Part shown: positions 1 through 7,373 of the stretch, piece by piece
How the letters are laid out: each line of letters opens with the position of its first letter
Position numbering within the stretch: position 1 is the first letter of the stretch
Assembly (NCBI RefSeq): GCF_040685555.1
Contig: NZ_JBFBIK010000006.1
Span: forward strand, 67,161-131,160
Reading direction: 5' to 3'
DNA length: 64,000 nucleotides
Source: Sphaerisporangium sp040685555
GTDB lineage: Bacteria > Actinomycetota > Actinomycetes > Streptosporangiales > Streptosporangiaceae
The notes under the pieces: model-generated
What the model saw: the letters and a program-made list of their open reading frames with translations, nothing else
What the model was told of the DNA's origin: nothing
Database searches by the model: none
Position numbers and translations under genes: made by a program

Positions 1-303
1 GGTGACGTTGGCCTGCGCCTCGGCGATGGCCGCGTGCACACGGCCGTCCAGGACGGCCGTGGTGATCATCTGGAAGAGGAAGGTGCCCAGCACCGCGACG
101 ACGATCATGGAGATGACCATCGTGCTGGTGACGACCCTGAGCTGCAACGAGCGCCGCCAGATCCGCCGCACCCGGCCCGCGGCGCGGCGTGCCCGCCTGC
201 GGACACCGCGCACGATCTGGCGCGGGGTGCGCCGGGTCTTCCTCTTCGCCTTGGGCCTGGACGCGGTGCGGACGGCGCCTGAAGACGAGGTCGGGGAGGC
301 CAT
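1..303 (-). CDS. mtrB: MtrB sensor histidine kinase, N-terminal part (cut by window edge)
   Basis: Only the first 101 codons are present; the gene runs off the left edge. The translation begins MASPTSSSGAVRT, continues with a strongly basic cytoplasmic stretch rich in Arg and Lys (about residues 17-52), then a hydrophobic segment (about residues 54-78) that fits the first transmembrane helix of a sensor kinase, followed by the start of an extracytoplasmic region. No kinase motif lies inside the window. The identification rests on this topology and on position: it starts 41 nt after the mtrA stop on the same strand, the conserved mtrA-mtrB order. MtrB would phosphorylate MtrA in response to cell-envelope or division signals. 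The ribosome binding site is weak, so the start could shift slightly. Confidence 0.85.
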   Translation of the reverse strand, partial: MASPTSSSGAVRTASRPKAKRKTRRTPRQIVRGVRRRARRAAGRVRRIWRRSLQLRVVTSTMVISMIVVAVLGTFLFQMITTAVLDGRVHAAIAEAQANVT

Positions 304-344
304 AAGGATGTCCGGGGGTCACAGCGCGGGCACGGCGGGGCCGC

Positions 345-1022
345 CTACGCCGGACCGGCCTTGTAACCGACGCCGCGGACCGTCACCACGATCTCGGGGT
401 GCTCAGGATCTTTCTCGATCTTGGCGCGGAGACGCTGGACGTGCACGTTGACGAGCCGCGTGTCGGCCGCGTGCCGGTAGCCCCAGACCTGCTCCAGCAG
501 CACCTCGCGGGTGAACACCTGGCGCGGCTTGCGGGCGAGCGCGACCAGCAGGTCGAACTCCAGCGGGGTGAGGTTGACGGTCTCCTCTTCCCGCTTGACC
601 GAGTGGCCGGCGACGTCGATGGTGATGTCGCCGATCTGCAGCACCTCGGGCGTCGGCTCGTCGGTGCGGCGCAGCCGCGCGCGCACCCGTGCCACGAGCT
701 CCTTCGGCTTGAAGGGCTTCACGATGTAGTCGTCGGCCCCGGACTCCAGGCCGAGTACGACGTCGATGGTGTCGCTCTTGGCCGTCAGCATGACGATCGG
801 CACGCCGGACTCCGCGCGGATGCGGCGGCACACGTCGATGCCGTCGGCTCCGGGCAGCATCAGGTCGAGAAGGACCAGGTCCGGCCGGGTGTCACGGAAC
901 GCGTCGAGCGCCTTGTCTCCGTCCGATACGAACGACGGCTCGAAGCCCTCGCCCCGAAGGACAATGCCAAGCATCTCGGCGAGAGCGGCGTCGTCGTCGA
1001 CGACCAGCACGCGTCCTTTCAT
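345..1022 (-). CDS. mtrA: MtrA response regulator (OmpR family)
   Basis: This 225-residue protein has an N-terminal receiver domain (about 1-118) and a C-terminal OmpR-type winged-helix DNA-binding domain (about 128-222). The acidic pocket D9-D10-D11, phospho-acceptor D53 (in VLLDLMLPG), T80 and K102 (in KPFKP) are all present, so it should be phosphorylatable. The effector domain carries the usual LTPLEFDLL helix and ends VRGVGYKAGPA. MtrA is the conserved actinobacterial regulator of cell-wall hydrolase, division and osmotic-response genes. The partner kinase gene mtrB follows 41 nt downstream. A GAGGGG stretch sits just before the ATG. Length and motifs match the family, so the call is firm. 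Confidence 0.97.
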   Translation of the reverse strand: MKGRVLVVDDDAALAEMLGIVLRGEGFEPSFVSDGDKALDAFRDTRPDLVLLDLMLPGADGIDVCRRIRAESGVPIVMLTAKSDTIDVVLGLESGADDYIVKPFKPKELVARVRARLRRTDEPTPEVLQIGDITIDVAGHSVKREEETVNLTPLEFDLLVALARKPRQVFTREVLLEQVWGYRHAADTRLVNVHVQRLRAKIEKDPEHPEIVVTVRGVGYKAGPA

Positions 1023-1326
1023 GGCCCCTCATTCGTTCTGCAAGTTTTGGAGGTTGCGGCGAAAGCCGTACGACCGACCGAAGGTTACCTGCGAGTCATC
1101 GCAGGGTGATAAACGATCGAACAATAGCTTCACCAAAAGCCGAATTTTAGGCGCAGGTTACGGAACCCGCCAATGATCTGGCTCGATGAGCTTGTGGCGT
1201 GGCGTGGCGCGGGTCCGCACGGCCCCCGCACCAAGTGTGCGCCAAGTACCCCCTATTCGGCCATCGGAGGCCTTGATCGCTTGGCTGGCCACCACGGAGC
1301 GCGGTGCGACATGCCAGGATTGGGAT
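1023..1326. promoter_or_regulatory. Divergent intergenic region between mtrA and the 1327 membrane-protein gene
   Basis: No gene is seen in these 304 bases, which separate leftward mtrA from a rightward operon. There is a 16-bp dyad at 1089-1104 (CTGCGA-GTCA-TCGCAG). Two GTAACC words on the minus strand (1083-1088 and 1156-1161) resemble the GTAAC half-sites reported for MtrA binding, so autoregulation is possible, but this is only a word match. AGGA at about -11 precedes the ATG at 1327. A rightward reading frame does extend from 1186, but its N-terminal sequence before 1327 is not of the same composition and I treat it as untranslated. Confidence 0.4.
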
Positions 1327-2778
1327 ATGTCAGACGGTCACGGCTCCACGCCCAGCACGCCCCCGGGTTGGGCGGAGAACCAGCCTCCGCCGTACTCCGG
1401 CCAGGGCCAGACGCCGTGGACCGCTCCCGGCGGCTCGGGCCCGCCGGTGAACCAGCCCCCTCCGGGTGCCGTCCCCGCAGGTCGGCCCGGTTACGGCCAG
1501 GGCACGTACGGGCAGGCCCCTGACGGCCAGGCGGCGCCGGTCCCGCCCGGTCACGACCCGAACGCGCAGGCCCCGCAGTACGGCCAGGGTCCGCGATACG
1601 GTCAGGCGCAGCCGCCGTACGGCCAGGGCCCGTATGGGCAGGCGCCCGTCTACGGACAGCCGTACGGCTACCGCCCGCCGCCGCAGGCCCTGCGCCCGGG
1701 GATCATCCCGCTGCGCCCGCTCGGCCTCGGCGACATCCTCGACGGCACCATCAAGCTGATCCGCTCCAACCCCAAGGCCACGCTCGGGCTGTCGGCCATC
1801 GCCGCCGCGATCGGCACGCTGCCGCTGGCGATCGGCCAGGCGGTGTACTACCGCTCTATGGGCGACCTGCTGGCGAACCCCGCGGCGATCGAGTCGGGCA
1901 CCGACGTGCCGGTGGGCGGGCTCGCCGCCCAGCTGGGCGGCACGGTCCTGTCGCTGATCATGCAGTTCTTCCTGGTCACCATGCTGACCGGCATCCTGAC
2001 GCGGGTCCTCGGCCGTTCGGTCTTCGGCGGCAAGATCACCATCGGCGAGGCCTGGCGGCTCACCCGCTCGCGGCTGCCCGCCCTGTTCGGGCTGGCCCTG
2101 CTCACCGGGCTGATCGCGCTGGCCCCGCTCGCCGTGGCGATCGCGCTCGTCGCGGCCCTCGCCGCCGCGGGGGCGAGCGTGACCGCCCTTTTGGTCGTCG
2201 GCCTGGTGCTCGTCCTCGCCTACCTCGCGTACGCCCTGTTCATCAGCACCCGCTTCTCCCTGGCGTCCGCGGCGGTCGTGCTGGAGCGGCGCGGCGTCGT
2301 CGAGTCGATGCGCAGGTCGTGGGGGCTCGTGACCGGGGACTTCTGGCGGGTGCTCGGCATCCTGGTGCTGACCCAGCTTCTGGTCGGCGTCCTCGGCAGC
2401 GTGCTGTCGGTGCCCGTCAACATCATCAGCATCGTGGTGGCGTTCGGCGGGCAGGGCAGCGTCGCCGCCACCGTGGTCACGACCATCCTGTTCGTCGTGG
2501 GCGGCATCCTCAGCTCGATGATCACCTATCCCATCCAGGCCGGGGTCAACGGGCTGCTCTACACCGACCGCCGGATGCGGGCCGAGGCGTTCGACCTCGT
2601 GCTGCAGACCGCCGCGATCGAGCAGCAGCGCCAGGGCTGGGTGTCGGCCACGGCCGACGACCTGTGGCATCCCTCCCACGCCGCCGGCCCCACCGGCCCG
2701 TACGGACCTGGGGCTTCCGGACCGTACGGATCAGGTCCCGCGGAGCCCCGCCCCACCGGCACCCCCGGAGCGCCGTGA
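1327..2778 (+). CDS. Polytopic membrane protein with Tyr-Gly/Pro-rich N-terminal tail (GPDPase membrane-domain-like)
   Basis: The protein has 483 residues. About the first 120 are disordered, rich in Pro, Gln, Gly and Tyr, with repeated YGQ units (YGQGP, YGQA, YGQP). A membrane part follows, introduced by LRPLGLGDILDGTIKLIRSNP, a signature common in actinobacterial proteins related to the membrane domain of glycerophosphoryl diester phosphodiesterase (GPDPase_memb). I count about six hydrophobic segments. No catalytic GDPD domain is present, so an enzymatic role is not supported. The C-terminus is again Pro/Gly rich. I chose ATG 1327 because AGGA precedes it at good spacing and the repeat tail starts directly after it. 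It opens the DUF4129/DUF4350/MoxR/DUF58 operon; its stop overlaps the next start (GTGA). Confidence 0.8.
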   Translation: MSDGHGSTPSTPPGWAENQPPPYSGQGQTPWTAPGGSGPPVNQPPPGAVPAGRPGYGQGTYGQAPDGQAAPVPPGHDPNAQAPQYGQGPRYGQAQPPYGQGPYGQAPVYGQPYGYRPPPQALRPGIIPLRPLGLGDILDGTIKLIRSNPKATLGLSAIAAAIGTLPLAIGQAVYYRSMGDLLANPAAIESGTDVPVGGLAAQLGGTVLSLIMQFFLVTMLTGILTRVLGRSVFGGKITIGEAWRLTRSRLPALFGLALLTGLIALAPLAVAIALVAALAAAGASVTALLVVGLVLVLAYLAYALFISTRFSLASAAVVLERRGVVESMRRSWGLVTGDFWRVLGILVLTQLLVGVLGSVLSVPVNIISIVVAFGGQGSVAATVVTTILFVVGGILSSMITYPIQAGVNGLLYTDRRMRAEAFDLVLQTAAIEQQRQGWVSATADDLWHPSHAAGPTGPYGPGASGPYGSGPAEPRPTGTPGAP

Positions 2779-3431
2779 TCATCTCTGTGATCGGCGCCGT
2801 GGTCCTCGACGACATCGGGCGGGACGAAGCGCGCCGCAGAGCCGTGGAAGAGCTCGTCAGGCCCGAGTACCAGCAGGAGTCGCTGATCGACCGGATCTTC
2901 CGGACCGTGCAGGACTTCCTCGACAGCCTCCTCGACAACGCCCCCGGAGGCGTTCCGGGAGGCGTGTTCGCGCTGGTCGTCGTGCTCCTGGTCGTCGCCG
3001 CCCTGGTCCTACTTATCGCCTGGCAGGCGAAGCGCGCCACGCGGAGCCGCCGGGCCGCCGCCGACGGGCTCTTCGGCGTCCGTGAGCGCACCGCCGGCGA
3101 GCACCGGGCCGAGGCCGAGCGCCTCGCCGGGGAGTCGCGCTGGGCCGAGGCCATCCGCGAGCGGCTCCGGGCCATCGCGCGCGACCTGGAGCACCGGGCG
3201 ATCGTGGCACCGCAGCCCGGAAGGACGGCGGACGAGCTGGCCGAGGCCGCCGGGCGTGAGCTTCCCGAGTTCGCCGCGAGGCTCGCCGTGGCGGCCCGCC
3301 TGTTCGACGACGTCACCTACGGCGAGGCGCCCGGAAACGCGGAGGGCTACCAGGCCATGTCGGGGCTCGACCAGGACCTGCGCGCCGCCAGACCGGCCGC
3401 GATCACCCCGGCCACGGCGGGCGCCCGATGA
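2775..3431 (+). CDS. DUF4129 domain membrane protein
   Basis: The 218-residue protein starts with GTG in a GTGA overlap with the upstream stop. A short N-terminal part with acidic and basic residues is followed by one transmembrane helix (about residues 59-80, FALVVVLLVVAALVLLIAW), then a cytoplasmic helical region with AIRERLRAIARDLE and PGRTADELAEAAG, the hallmark of DUF4129. In actinobacteria DUF4129 proteins lie with DUF4350, MoxR and DUF58 genes; related domains occur at the C-terminus of transglutaminase-like proteins. The exact function is unknown; a role in a MoxR-dependent envelope complex is inferred from context only. The stop overlaps an ATG at 3428 that opens a short leader ORF. 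Confidence 0.82.
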   Translation: MIISVIGAVVLDDIGRDEARRRAVEELVRPEYQQESLIDRIFRTVQDFLDSLLDNAPGGVPGGVFALVVVLLVVAALVLLIAWQAKRATRSRRAAADGLFGVRERTAGEHRAEAERLAGESRWAEAIRERLRAIARDLEHRAIVAPQPGRTADELAEAAGRELPEFAARLAVAARLFDDVTYGEAPGNAEGYQAMSGLDQDLRAARPAAITPATAGAR

Positions 3432-3487
3432 CCGTCACTGCACCGAGGCGACCCGCCTCCCGATCGGCCGGGGGAGACGCCCCATGA
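3428..3487 (+). CDS. 19-residue leader ORF made by duplication of the next gene's start
   Basis: ATG 3428 overlaps the DUF4129 stop (ATGA). The frame encodes MTVTAPRRPASRSAGGDAP and ends at TGA 3485-3487, which overlaps the ATG of the DUF4350 gene at 3484 (again ATGA). The first residues MTVTAP are identical to those of the DUF4350 protein, so this is a diverged tandem copy of that gene's start. It probably acts, if translated, as a coupling step between ribosomes finishing DUF4129 and the DUF4350 start. No function is proposed for the peptide itself. Confidence 0.5.
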   Translation: MTVTAPRRPASRSAGGDAP

Positions 3488-3540
3488 CGGTCACCGCACC
3501 CGAGCGTGCCGCCTCGACCGTCCCCGGCGGCCCCTCGACC
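3428..3540 (+). repeat. Imperfect tandem duplication of a gene start, 56-bp period
   Basis: The stretch from 3428 (ATGACCGTCACTGCACCGAG) recurs from 3484 as ATGACGGTCACCGCACCCGA, and similarity continues through GCCGCCTC-type sequence. The period, 56, equals 3n+2, which places the first copy's frame so that it meets TGA inside the second copy's ATGA. Similarity is roughly three quarters by eye, so this is old and not an assembly slip. Confidence 0.6.
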
Positions 3541-4668
3541 TCGACGTCGGCGACCGTGCGCGGCATGTGGCGCGGCGGCCGCGGCATGGTGCTCTTCGGC
3601 CTGGTCGTGATCGTCCTCGCCGCGCTCACCGCGCTGGTCACCGGCACCTCCACGGAGGGCCGGCGTCTCGATCCCGCCGACGCGACGCTCACCGGGAGCA
3701 GGGCTCTGGCCGAGATCCTCGGCCGGCGAGGGATCCGGGTCGAGCGGGTCTCCACCGTCGAAGACGTCGTACGCCTGGACGGGCCCGGTACGCAGTTGCT
3801 GGTGTCCAGCACCGCCTACCTCGGCGACGACGACATCACCACGCTCTCGCGCACCCGCGCCGACCGGATGATCGTCGGCACGGTCCCCGGCCTGTCCACC
3901 CTCGCCCCCGGGATCACGGCGAGCGGCCAGGCGTCGGTGCGTTCGAGGGAGCCACGATGCGATCTCCCCGCCGCCGTCCGGGCGGGAAGCGCGTTCACCG
4001 GCGGCGGCGCCCTCACTGTGCCCGCCAGGTCGATCGGCTGCTATCCGGGCGCCGACGGACCGAGCCTGGTGCGCTCTTTCGGCACCCCCACGGTGACCGT
4101 GGTGGCAGACGGCGCGTTCATGACGAACCAGCGGCTCGCCGAGGACGGCAACGCCGCGCTGGCGATCAACCTCGCGGGCGCGAAGCCGGTCCTCATCTGG
4201 CTGGTGCCGGAGGAGTCACGGGCGGTCCCCGGGGCGGGACATGCCAGTGCCGGGGATCTCGTCCCGGCGGGGGTGCCCTGGGCCGTGCTCCAGCTCGGCG
4301 TCGCGTTGCTGGTGGTGGCGTTCTGGCGGGGCCGCCGCCTCGGTCCCGTCGTGGTCGAGCGGATGCCCGTGGTCGTACGCGCGGCCGAGACCGTCGAGGG
4401 GCGCGGCCGTCTCTACCGCGCCCGCCGGGCCCGCGACCGCGCCTCCGCCACCCTGCGGGCGGCGTCCGCCGCCCGGCTCGCCCCGAGGCTCGGCCTGTCC
4501 GGCGACGCGACTCCGGACGAGATCATCGCAGCGACCGCTCTGCGGACCGGGCAGGATGCAGGTTGGGTGCGTTCGGTCATGTACGGCCCGATTCCGGCCG
4601 ATGACGCCGGGCTCGTTGCCCTGGCCGGCCACCTCGACACCTTGGAAAGGCAGGTACGAGAGCCGTGA
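3484..4668 (+). CDS. DUF4350 domain membrane protein
   Basis: The protein has 394 residues: a short cytoplasmic N-terminus, a transmembrane helix (about residues 38-56, MVLFGLVVIVLAALTALVTG), an extracytoplasmic DUF4350 domain with the motif LTGSRALAEILGRRGI followed by a VEDV...TQLLVSS segment (GATase1-like fold in this family), a second helix near residue 270 (AVLQLGVALLVVAFW) and a cytoplasmic tail. DUF4350 proteins are regular neighbours of DUF4129, MoxR and DUF58 genes; their biochemical role is unknown. The start at 3484 gives the family-typical MTVTAP beginning; the only competing ATG (3428) is out of frame. The stop overlaps the MoxR start (GTGA). Confidence 0.85.
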   Translation: MTVTAPERAASTVPGGPSTSTSATVRGMWRGGRGMVLFGLVVIVLAALTALVTGTSTEGRRLDPADATLTGSRALAEILGRRGIRVERVSTVEDVVRLDGPGTQLLVSSTAYLGDDDITTLSRTRADRMIVGTVPGLSTLAPGITASGQASVRSREPRCDLPAAVRAGSAFTGGGALTVPARSIGCYPGADGPSLVRSFGTPTVTVVADGAFMTNQRLAEDGNAALAINLAGAKPVLIWLVPEESRAVPGAGHASAGDLVPAGVPWAVLQLGVALLVVAFWRGRRLGPVVVERMPVVVRAAETVEGRGRLYRARRARDRASATLRAASAARLAPRLGLSGDATPDEIIAATALRTGQDAGWVRSVMYGPIPADDAGLVALAGHLDTLERQVREP

Positions 4669-5807
4669 CCACACCTCCGCCCGGAGGCCCCTTGAACCCG
4701 TGGCCCCAGACATCCCCCGAGGCATCGTCCCCGGCACCTCAGGGACCTTCCGGGCCTCCGGCACCTCCCGGACCTGGGGGACCTTCCGGGACGGTCGCGC
4801 CCGTCACGTCCACGCCGCCACCGGCCGACGCCCCGCCGCCGGCGCATGAGCCGTCCTTCCCCGGCGACATGGCCAGGGACGCGCTCGGGGCGCTTCGCGC
4901 CGAGGTGGGCAAGGCGGTCGTGGGGCAGGACGCCGTGGTCACCGGCCTGGTGATCGCCCTGCTGTGCAAGGGGCACGTGCTGCTCGAGGGCGTCCCCGGC
5001 GTGGCCAAGACGCTGCTCGTACGCACGCTGTCCGCCACCTTGTCCCTCGACTTCAAACGGGTGCAGTTCACGCCCGACCTGATGCCGGGAGACGTCACCG
5101 GGTCGCTGGTGTACGACGCCAAGACGGCCGAGTTCGCCTTCCGCGAGGGGCCGATCTTCACCAACCTGCTGCTCGCCGACGAGATCAACCGCACCCCTCC
5201 GAAGACCCAGGCCGCGCTGCTGGAGGCCATGGAGGAGCGGCAGGTCAGCGTGGACGGCTCGCCGGTGAAGCTGCCCGATCCGTTCGTGGTGGTCGCCACG
5301 CAGAACCCGATCGAGTACGAAGGCACGTACCAGCTGCCGGAGGCGCAGCTCGACCGGTTCCTGCTCAAGCTGACCGTGCCGCTGCCGCCGCGCGACCAGG
5401 AGATCGCGGTGCTCGAACGCCACGCGCTCGGCTTCGACCCGAAGGACCTGTCGCACGTCAAGCAGGTGGCGACGGCCGCCGACCTCGCGGCGGCGCGGGC
5501 CGAGGTCGCCAAGGTCCACGTGGCCCCCGAGGTGCTCGGGTACATCGTGGACCTCGCCCGGGCGACCCGCCTGTCCCCGTCCCTGCAACTGGGCGTGTCC
5601 CCGCGTGGCGCGACCGCGCTGCTGGCGGCGGCCCGCGCGTGGGCCTGGCTGTCCGGCCGTTCCTACGTCACCCCCGACGACGTGAAGGCCCTGGCCAAGC
5701 CCGCCCTGCGGCACCGCATCCAGCTCCGTCCCGAAGCCGAGCTGGAGGGTGCGACACCGGACGGGCTGCTCGACGGTGTGCTCGCGTCGGTCCCGGTACC
5801 CCGCTGA
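4665..5807 (+). CDS. MoxR family AAA+ ATPase
   Basis: The 380-residue protein has a Pro-rich, low-complexity head of about 65 residues and then a MoxR AAA+ core. Walker A is GVPGVAKT (109-116), Walker B is LLLADEINR with D172-E173, and the sensor-1 region reads VVVATQNPIEYEGTYQLPEAQLDRF. A C-terminal lid follows with LGVSPRGATALL. MoxR ATPases are chaperone-like machines that usually act on VWA or DUF58 partners, and the DUF58 gene follows directly with a 1-nt stop/start overlap. The Pro-rich head is longer than in most MoxR proteins. GTG 4665 was chosen because it forms the GTGA overlap with the upstream stop. Confidence 0.95.
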   Translation: MTTPPPGGPLNPWPQTSPEASSPAPQGPSGPPAPPGPGGPSGTVAPVTSTPPPADAPPPAHEPSFPGDMARDALGALRAEVGKAVVGQDAVVTGLVIALLCKGHVLLEGVPGVAKTLLVRTLSATLSLDFKRVQFTPDLMPGDVTGSLVYDAKTAEFAFREGPIFTNLLLADEINRTPPKTQAALLEAMEERQVSVDGSPVKLPDPFVVVATQNPIEYEGTYQLPEAQLDRFLLKLTVPLPPRDQEIAVLERHALGFDPKDLSHVKQVATAADLAAARAEVAKVHVAPEVLGYIVDLARATRLSPSLQLGVSPRGATALLAAARAWAWLSGRSYVTPDDVKALAKPALRHRIQLRPEAELEGATPDGLLDGVLASVPVPR

Positions 5808-7192
5808 TGGCGCTGACCGGCCGTGCGGGGCTGATCGCGGCGCTGGGCGCGGCCGGCGTGCTGTTCGCGCCGCGGCCCGGCTACGCCGTGCTCGGCCTGC
5901 TGCTGTTGCTGGGCGCGCTCATCCTGGTCGACCTGCTGTTCGCCGGGGGCGTGCGCCCGCTGCGCTTCCGGCGCGGCGGCGAGCACCTCGTACGGCTCGG
6001 CGAGTCGGTCGAGGTGGAGCTGATCGTCGAGAACCCCGGACGCCGGCGCGTACGCGGCACGCTGCGGGACGCCTGGCCGCCGTCGGCCGGCGCGAGCCCG
6101 CGCCACCTGCGCCTCGACGTCCCGGGCGGTGAGCGCCGCCGCCTCGTCACGACGCTGACGCCGTCGCGGCGCGGCGACCGGGAGGCCGTGACGATCACGG
6201 TACGGTCGCTCGGCCCCCTCGGCGTGGCCGCGCGTCAGGGGTCCCACCGGGTGCCCTGGACCGTGCGGGTGCTGCCGCCGTTCCTCAGCCGCAAGCACCT
6301 GCCCGCGAAGCTGTCCAAGCTGCGCGAGCTGGAGGGACAGCATCCCGCTCTGGTGCGCGGCCAGGGCACGGAGTTCGACTCCCTGCGTGAGTACGTCGTG
6401 GGCGACGACGTGCGCTCGATCGACTGGCGTGCCACGGCCCGCCGTTCGGACGTGGTGGTCAGGACCTGGCGCCCCGAACGCGACCGCCGGGTCCTGATCG
6501 TCCTCGACACCGGCCGCACATCTGCCGGCCGAGTCGGCACCTCCCCCATCCCCGCGGCTCCCGGCACCACCACGAGAACCCCTCCCATCTTCCCGCCAAG
6601 TCGGCCGGGCGGTGCCGCGAACGCTGCCGGATGGCCGCGTCTCGACTGGTCGATGGACGCGGCCCTGCTGCTGGCCGCCCTCGCGACCCGCGCCGGTGAC
6701 CGGGTCGACTTCCTCGCCCACGACCGCGCCGTACGGGCGTGGATGTCCGGCGCCTCCCGTACCGACTCGCTGTCGGCGCTGGTCAACGTGATGGCGCCCA
6801 TCGAGGCCGAGCTCGTCGAGGCGGACTCCGCGAGCATGGTGGCGGCCGTCCAAGCCCGCGCCAAGCGGCGGTGCCTGGTCGTCCTGCTCACCGACCTGAA
6901 CCCGGCGGCCATGGAAGAGGGCCTGCTCCCCGTACTGCCGCAGCTGGCCTCGCGACACGTCGTGCTGGTGGCCGCCGTCGCCGACCCGCGTGTCGCCGAG
7001 ATGGCGGCCGGCCGCGGCACGGCCGAGCAGGTCTACGACGCGGCGGCGGCCGAGCACCTGCGTGGCGAGCGCGAGCGGCTCACCGCCCGGCTCCGCCGCC
7101 ACGGATGCGAGGTGGTCGACGCCACCCCCGACGACCTGGCCCCCGCCCTCGCCGACACCTACCTCGCCCTCAAGGCCGCCGGCCGCCTCTAG
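5807..7192 (+). CDS. DUF58 domain protein, MoxR partner
   Basis: The 461-residue protein begins with two closely spaced hydrophobic helices (residues 7-45), continues with a beta-rich extracytoplasmic-like region, then the DUF58 core marked by EFDSLREYVVGDDVRSIDW (about 190-208) and a VWA-like segment RRVLIVLDTGRT. An extra Pro/Thr-rich insertion (about residues 240-275) separates this strand from the continuation LDWSMDAALLLAALATRAGD. DUF58 proteins resemble VWA adaptors and are paired with MoxR ATPases. The start overlaps the MoxR stop (TGATG), so the two are translationally coupled. The gene ends the five-gene overlapping operon; a 181-nt gap follows. Confidence 0.92.
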   Translation: MALTGRAGLIAALGAAGVLFAPRPGYAVLGLLLLLGALILVDLLFAGGVRPLRFRRGGEHLVRLGESVEVELIVENPGRRRVRGTLRDAWPPSAGASPRHLRLDVPGGERRRLVTTLTPSRRGDREAVTITVRSLGPLGVAARQGSHRVPWTVRVLPPFLSRKHLPAKLSKLRELEGQHPALVRGQGTEFDSLREYVVGDDVRSIDWRATARRSDVVVRTWRPERDRRVLIVLDTGRTSAGRVGTSPIPAAPGTTTRTPPIFPPSRPGGAANAAGWPRLDWSMDAALLLAALATRAGDRVDFLAHDRAVRAWMSGASRTDSLSALVNVMAPIEAELVEADSASMVAAVQARAKRRCLVVLLTDLNPAAMEEGLLPVLPQLASRHVVLVAAVADPRVAEMAAGRGTAEQVYDAAAAEHLRGERERLTARLRRHGCEVVDATPDDLAPALADTYLALKAAGRL

Positions 7193-7373
7193 GCGTCTGT
7201 CGCACCGTCGCGGGCGAGCGAAGTCGTGGCCGAGAAGTTCCGGCCTGCCACCAATTGATGCTTTGAGGGCGAACAATCCGCCAGGAGGGGTGAAAGCCTG
7301 GTACGTGGCCGGGTGCGCGCTTACGATCTTTTGCGCTGGTGTGCACGCGGGGGAATCGGGCGGTGTCGGCGGA

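Noticed and set aside
1186..1326. Upstream extension of the 1327 membrane protein to a GTG-type start at 1186
   Set aside because: The extension has no repeat or hydrophobic character like the rest, and ATG 1327 has its own ribosome binding site.
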